A stretch of 53,938 nt of DNA from Brevibacterium sp. (GTDB lineage: Bacteria > Actinomycetota > Actinomycetes > Actinomycetales > Brevibacteriaceae). Under the pieces are notes generated by a model. It ran no database searches and was not told the origin of the DNA. It saw only the letters and a program-made list of their open reading frames with translations. Location of the stretch: NCBI RefSeq assembly GCF_022712115.1, contig NZ_JALAHB010000045.1, positions 1 through 53,938 on the forward strand. The letters run 5' to 3'. Both the position numbers and the translations under genes were made by a program. This document shows, piece after piece, positions 50,909-53,938 of this stretch (position 1 is its first letter; each line of letters starts with the position of its first letter).

Positions 50909-52005
50909 GCCCCTCCCGCCTGCGCGCGGGGCAGGCGCATGGCCGGTTCGGCGGTGACGGTGGCGCGCACGCGGGTGCCCGGCGGCACCGCACCGGCCTC
51001 GGCCGAGGCCAGGGAGGCGGACCAGCGCGCCTCCTCCCGGCCCGGCGCCCCCAGCCGCACCATGGTGCGCTCACCGGTGTAGACCTGGCTCTTCACCTCC
51101 AGCAGGCCCTCGGGCTCCGGCGACACGGCCAGATCCTCCGGGCGGACGAAGACGATCTCCGCCCCGGTGCTGTCCGAGGGCAGAGGGGACCCCGGGTGCC
51201 ATCCGGAAGGAACGGCGAACTCGTTGATCGATCCCACGAACCGGGCCACGAACGGCGTCTGCGGGCGGGAGTAGACCTCGTGCGGGGCGGAATGCTGCTC
51301 GATCCGGCCGCCGTTCATGACGGCCACGCGATCCGCGATCGCCAGGGCCTCGCCCTGGTCGTGGGTGATGAACACGGTGGTGGTGCCCAGCGCCTGCTGC
51401 ACTCGTCGGATCTCGTCGCGCAGTGAGGAACGGACCGCGGCGTCCAGGGCGGAGAGGGGCTCGTCGAGCAGGAGCACCGTGGGCTGCGTGGCAAGCGCGC
51501 GGGCCAGCGCCACACGCTGCTGCTGACCGCCGGAGAGCTGATGCGGGTAGCGCGGGCCCATCCCGGCCAGCCCGCACACCTCCAGCAGCTCCTCCGTGCG
51601 ACGGCGGCGGGCACCGGCGTCCACCTTGCGGATCCGGAGGCCGTACTCGATGTTGTCCGCGACGCTGAGGTTGGGGAAGAGGCTGTAGCTCTGGAACACC
51701 ATGCCCATGTCCCGGCGGTGCGGCGGCAGGGAGAGGACGGACCGGCCGCCCACCAGGACGTCCCCGCCGTTCACCTCCTCGAACCCCGCGAGGATCCGCA
51801 GCGTCGTCGTCTTGCCGCAGCCGGAGGGGCCCAGGAAGCTCACCATGGAGCCGGCCTCGATGTCGATGCTGAAGTCCCTCAGCACCTCCGTGCTGCCGTA
51901 GGACTTGCGCACGTCCTGGAACCGGACGGACATGGGCTCGCGGTCCGAGGCGGGTGCCCGGTCGCCGCGCGGTGCGTGCGCACTCGTCTGTGCGGTGGTG
52001 CTCAT
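50899..52005 (-). CDS. ABC importer ATP-binding subunit (PotA/FbpC type)
   Basis: A 368-residue ATPase. Walker A GPSGCGKTT, Q-loop MVFQSYSLFPN, signature LSGGQQQRVALARALA, Walker B VLLLDEPLSALD and FITHDQGEALAIADRV are complete. The C-terminal TOBE region (after about residue 265) is typical of importers for polyamines, iron, phosphonate or glycerol-phosphate. The N-terminus begins MSTTAQ at an ATG that overlaps the permease stop by ATGA. Confidence 0.92.
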   Translation of the reverse strand: MSTTAQTSAHAPRGDRAPASDREPMSVRFQDVRKSYGSTEVLRDFSIDIEAGSMVSFLGPSGCGKTTTLRILAGFEEVNGGDVLVGGRSVLSLPPHRRDMGMVFQSYSLFPNLSVADNIEYGLRIRKVDAGARRRRTEELLEVCGLAGMGPRYPHQLSGGQQQRVALARALATQPTVLLLDEPLSALDAAVRSSLRDEIRRVQQALGTTTVFITHDQGEALAIADRVAVMNGGRIEQHSAPHEVYSRPQTPFVARFVGSINEFAVPSGWHPGSPLPSDSTGAEIVFVRPEDLAVSPEPEGLLEVKSQVYTGERTMVRLGAPGREEARWSASLASAEAGAVPPGTRVRATVTAEPAMRLPRAQAGGAWT

Positions 52006-53075
52006 GGTGTCTGGGCTTCCTTCCGGGGAGAGTCTGGGGCTGCGATCGGCGCCGAGGCGGGAGACGCCTCCCGAGCGGCCGCCGCGGCTGCGGGGGCGAG
52101 GCCTGCGGGCGGGCCGGCCGAGGGGGCGGAGCCCGCGCCGGGTTCGGCCGCGGGTGCCGCCTCCGCCCTCTGCCCGAACCGGGAGGCGCTCAGCGTCGCG
52201 GCCGCCAGCAGCAGCCAGGTGGTGAGGTTGAGCAGCACGGACAGGGTGATGGAGCCGCGGAAGTTCGTGCTGGAGAGGGTGTTGAGGTACACCGGCAGGG
52301 TGTTGATCGACAGGGTCGCGGCCACGGTGTACTCCGCGATGGACAGTGCGAACGTGAAGAACGCGGAGAACATCACGGAGCCGCGGATGTTGGGCACGAC
52401 CACGCGCCACAGCGTGGTGCGCATCCCCGCACCCAGCACGGAGGAGGACTCGTAGAGCGTGCGCAGCGGCAGCGTGGACAGGGCGGCGTCGATGGAGCGG
52501 TAGGTGAACGGCAGGCACAAGACCACATAGGTGCCCACGAGCACCAGCGGGAGGTCCTGCGACTGCAGGAGCGTGTTCACCTGCATGCCGAGGCTGCCCC
52601 TGCCCTGCGAGGCGAGGCCCCGCAGCACCGTGGTCAGCCCTGCGACGATCGCGATGGCAGGCACCACCAGCGGCAGTGTGCAGAGGATGCTCAGCAGCGG
52701 ACGCAGGCGCGGCGCCCACAGGTGGACGGCCACCACGGCGGGCACGAGTGTCGCGATGAGGACGACCACCGTGAGGGAGGCGATCACGAGGCTGCGGAGG
52801 AGCGGGGCGACGATGGCCCCGGAGTCGGCCAGCCCCGTGAGGCCCTCGGTCGTGAAGCTGCCGTCGCCGCGGAAGAAGGAGTAGGTGAGCGAGCTCAGCT
52901 GAGGTGTGAGGATGAAGATCGCCAGTGCGATCAGGGGCAGCCAGGCGAGCGTCTTCGTGGTGCGGCCGGAACGCGGCGGGCCGGGACGTCCGGAGCGTGC
53001 GGGGCCGGTGCGGGCCTCGGGCGCGATCTGCCCCGGAGGAGACGACGGCACCGCGGGAGTCACGTGTTCAGCCAC
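52002..53075 (-). CDS. ABC importer permease subunit (second permease)
   Basis: A 357-residue inner-membrane permease with about six spans. The EAA loop LYESSSVLGAGMRTTLWRVVVPNIRGSVMF contacts the ATPase. The N-terminus is a Pro/Arg-rich cytosolic stretch of about 45 residues and the C-terminus an Ala/Pro-rich tail of about 50 residues. GTG 53075 has AAGGAG about 7 nt upstream; the gene overlaps the first permease by 16 nt. The class is the same as PotB/PotC or Fbp-type permeases. Confidence 0.88.
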   Translation of the reverse strand: MAEHVTPAVPSSPPGQIAPEARTGPARSGRPGPPRSGRTTKTLAWLPLIALAIFILTPQLSSLTYSFFRGDGSFTTEGLTGLADSGAIVAPLLRSLVIASLTVVVLIATLVPAVVAVHLWAPRLRPLLSILCTLPLVVPAIAIVAGLTTVLRGLASQGRGSLGMQVNTLLQSQDLPLVLVGTYVVLCLPFTYRSIDAALSTLPLRTLYESSSVLGAGMRTTLWRVVVPNIRGSVMFSAFFTFALSIAEYTVAATLSINTLPVYLNTLSSTNFRGSITLSVLLNLTTWLLLAAATLSASRFGQRAEAAPAAEPGAGSAPSAGPPAGLAPAAAAAAREASPASAPIAAPDSPRKEAQTP

Positions 53076-53938
53076 TTGGCGCTCCTTCTCATGAGTGCGT
53101 TGAAGGCGAGGAGGACCAGCACGGCGATGACGCCCGTGGTCACGCCGAGCGCCATGGCGACGCCCTCGCCGCCCGTGGCGGCGGAGCCGGCCAGCTGCCC
53201 GGCGATCTCCAGCGGGATGAGCGGGAACCCTCCCGTGCCGATCAGCACCGCGGCCGAGGCGTGGGTGCCGAACGCGGAGCCGAACATCAGCAGCCAGGCG
53301 CCCAGGAGAGCCGGTGTGATGACGGGTATCCCGACGCGGCGCCAGAAGGTGAGGCTCGTGCCTCCCAGGGAGGTGTTGGCCTCCCGCCACTGCTGTCGCA
53401 GCGCGGTGAAGCTGGGCAGCGTCAGCAGGATCATCGTGGGGATGAGGAAGTACTGGTACATGAGGACGAGGCCCTGCACGCTGTAGAGCGTGAAGGAGGG
53501 GTCCACTGCGGTGAGCAGGGCGACGAAGTAGCCGGTGTTGCCCACTGCGACGATGAAGGAGAAGGCCAGCGGCACGCCGCCGTCGTTGGCCAGGACGCTG
53601 GAGACGACGGCCGTGAGCGAGTCGACGACCCGGGACTTCACCGTGGAGATGGCCCACGCGCAGATCCCGCCGAGCACGGCGGCGATCGTCGCCGCCGCCG
53701 CGGAGAGGACGAGGCTGTTCCGCAGGGCCATGGACCGGGAGCCGGAGCCCAGCGCAGCGAAGTTGTCCAGGCTCAGGGTGCCGGCCTCGCCCCGCCCGCC
53801 GGGGAGTACGAGGGAGGTGACCACCATGCCCACGAGCGGCACGGCGAAGAAGAGGAGCAGGACGATCGCCAGGGGCGCGAGCGCGGCCCAGGCGGGAGTG
53901 GGCCGCAGCCCGCGCCCCGCCCGTGCCGGGGCGGGGCG
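53060..53938 (-). CDS. ABC importer permease subunit (first permease; 5' end cut by window)
   Basis: At least 292 residues are visible, with the start beyond the right edge. The first hydrophobic span ends PLVGMVVTS, and the EAA loop is EANTSLGGTSLTFWRRVGIPVITPALLGAWL. It pairs with the permease at 52002 as a heterodimer. No substrate-binding protein is visible in the window and may lie upstream, so the transported compound is unknown. The linked HAD phosphatase and EEP enzyme suggest a phosphate-ester or phosphonate-type substrate by inference. Confidence 0.85.
   Translation of the reverse strand, partial: RPAPARAGRGLRPTPAWAALAPLAIVLLLFFAVPLVGMVVTSLVLPGGRGEAGTLSLDNFAALGSGSRSMALRNSLVLSAAAATIAAVLGGICAWAISTVKSRVVDSLTAVVSSVLANDGGVPLAFSFIVAVGNTGYFVALLTAVDPSFTLYSVQGLVLMYQYFLIPTMILLTLPSFTALRQQWREANTSLGGTSLTFWRRVGIPVITPALLGAWLLMFGSAFGTHASAAVLIGTGGFPLIPLEIAGQLAGSAATGGEGVAMALGVTTGVIAVLVLLAFNALMRRSAKWLNT

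Overview
The window is about 54 kb of very GC-rich DNA (roughly 70% or more) with the compact, overlapping gene layout of a high-GC Actinomycetota. DUF3556, a DUF664/DinB-type putative mycothiol transferase, a DUF4333-type lipoprotein, an IclR regulator inside a hut cluster and many probable leaderless genes all fit that phylum. A Micrococcales genus is plausible, but genus cannot be fixed from this sequence. No rRNA, tRNA, CRISPR array, insertion sequence or phage gene was recognised.

Layout. 1-4771: a phytoene-desaturase-like FAD oxidoreductase (cut by the left edge) and a DUF3556 membrane protein, with a PucR/CdaR regulator upstream. 5115-13373: histidine utilisation: hutI, a YjiH-type transporter, hutH, an M20 allantoate-amidohydrolase-like enzyme, hutF and an IclR regulator; urocanase (hutU) and classical hutG are absent. 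13553-15894: an acyl-CoA dehydrogenase and an aminoglycoside-phosphotransferase-like kinase, the two halves of ACAD10/11. 15979-17668: two small DUF308/HdeD membrane proteins. 17807-24508: a HAD/glutamate-racemase fusion, amidase, thioesterase, CaiB/BaiF CoA transferase, nicotinamidase and GH25 lysozyme. 24741-28175: acyl-CoA synthetase and panBC. 28372-30770: a segment of lower GC with an AGPS-like FAD oxidase and a decayed APC permease. 30934-33880: Lrp regulator, PLP trans-sulfuration enzyme, YaeQ and a RelE/Phd toxin-antitoxin pair. 34121-38020: orphan adenine methyltransferase, a lysine-free acidic protein and L-2-hydroxyglutarate oxidase. 38091-43883: two AraC/VOC modules, a large ABC-ATPase-domain protein, a lipoprotein and a DinB-like protein. 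44184-49109: a quaternary-amine (OpuC/ProU-type) ABC importer and an MHS-type MFS transporter. 49219-53938: an endonuclease/exonuclease/phosphatase-fold protein, a HAD phosphatase and an ABC importer (ATPase and two permeases) cut by the right edge.

How the genes work together. The hut genes would take histidine to glutamate if urocanase is encoded elsewhere; the M20 enzyme sits where an N-formylglutamate deformylase is needed. The dehydrogenase/kinase pair and the thioesterase/CoA-transferase promoter share an exact 12-bp motif, suggesting one acyl-CoA regulon. Convergent gene pairs are repeatedly separated by long perfect hairpins, some sharing a GCCGCCCAC/GTGGGCGGC core. About a dozen genes have a -10-like hexamer only 6-8 nt before the start codon, which suggests leaderless mRNAs.
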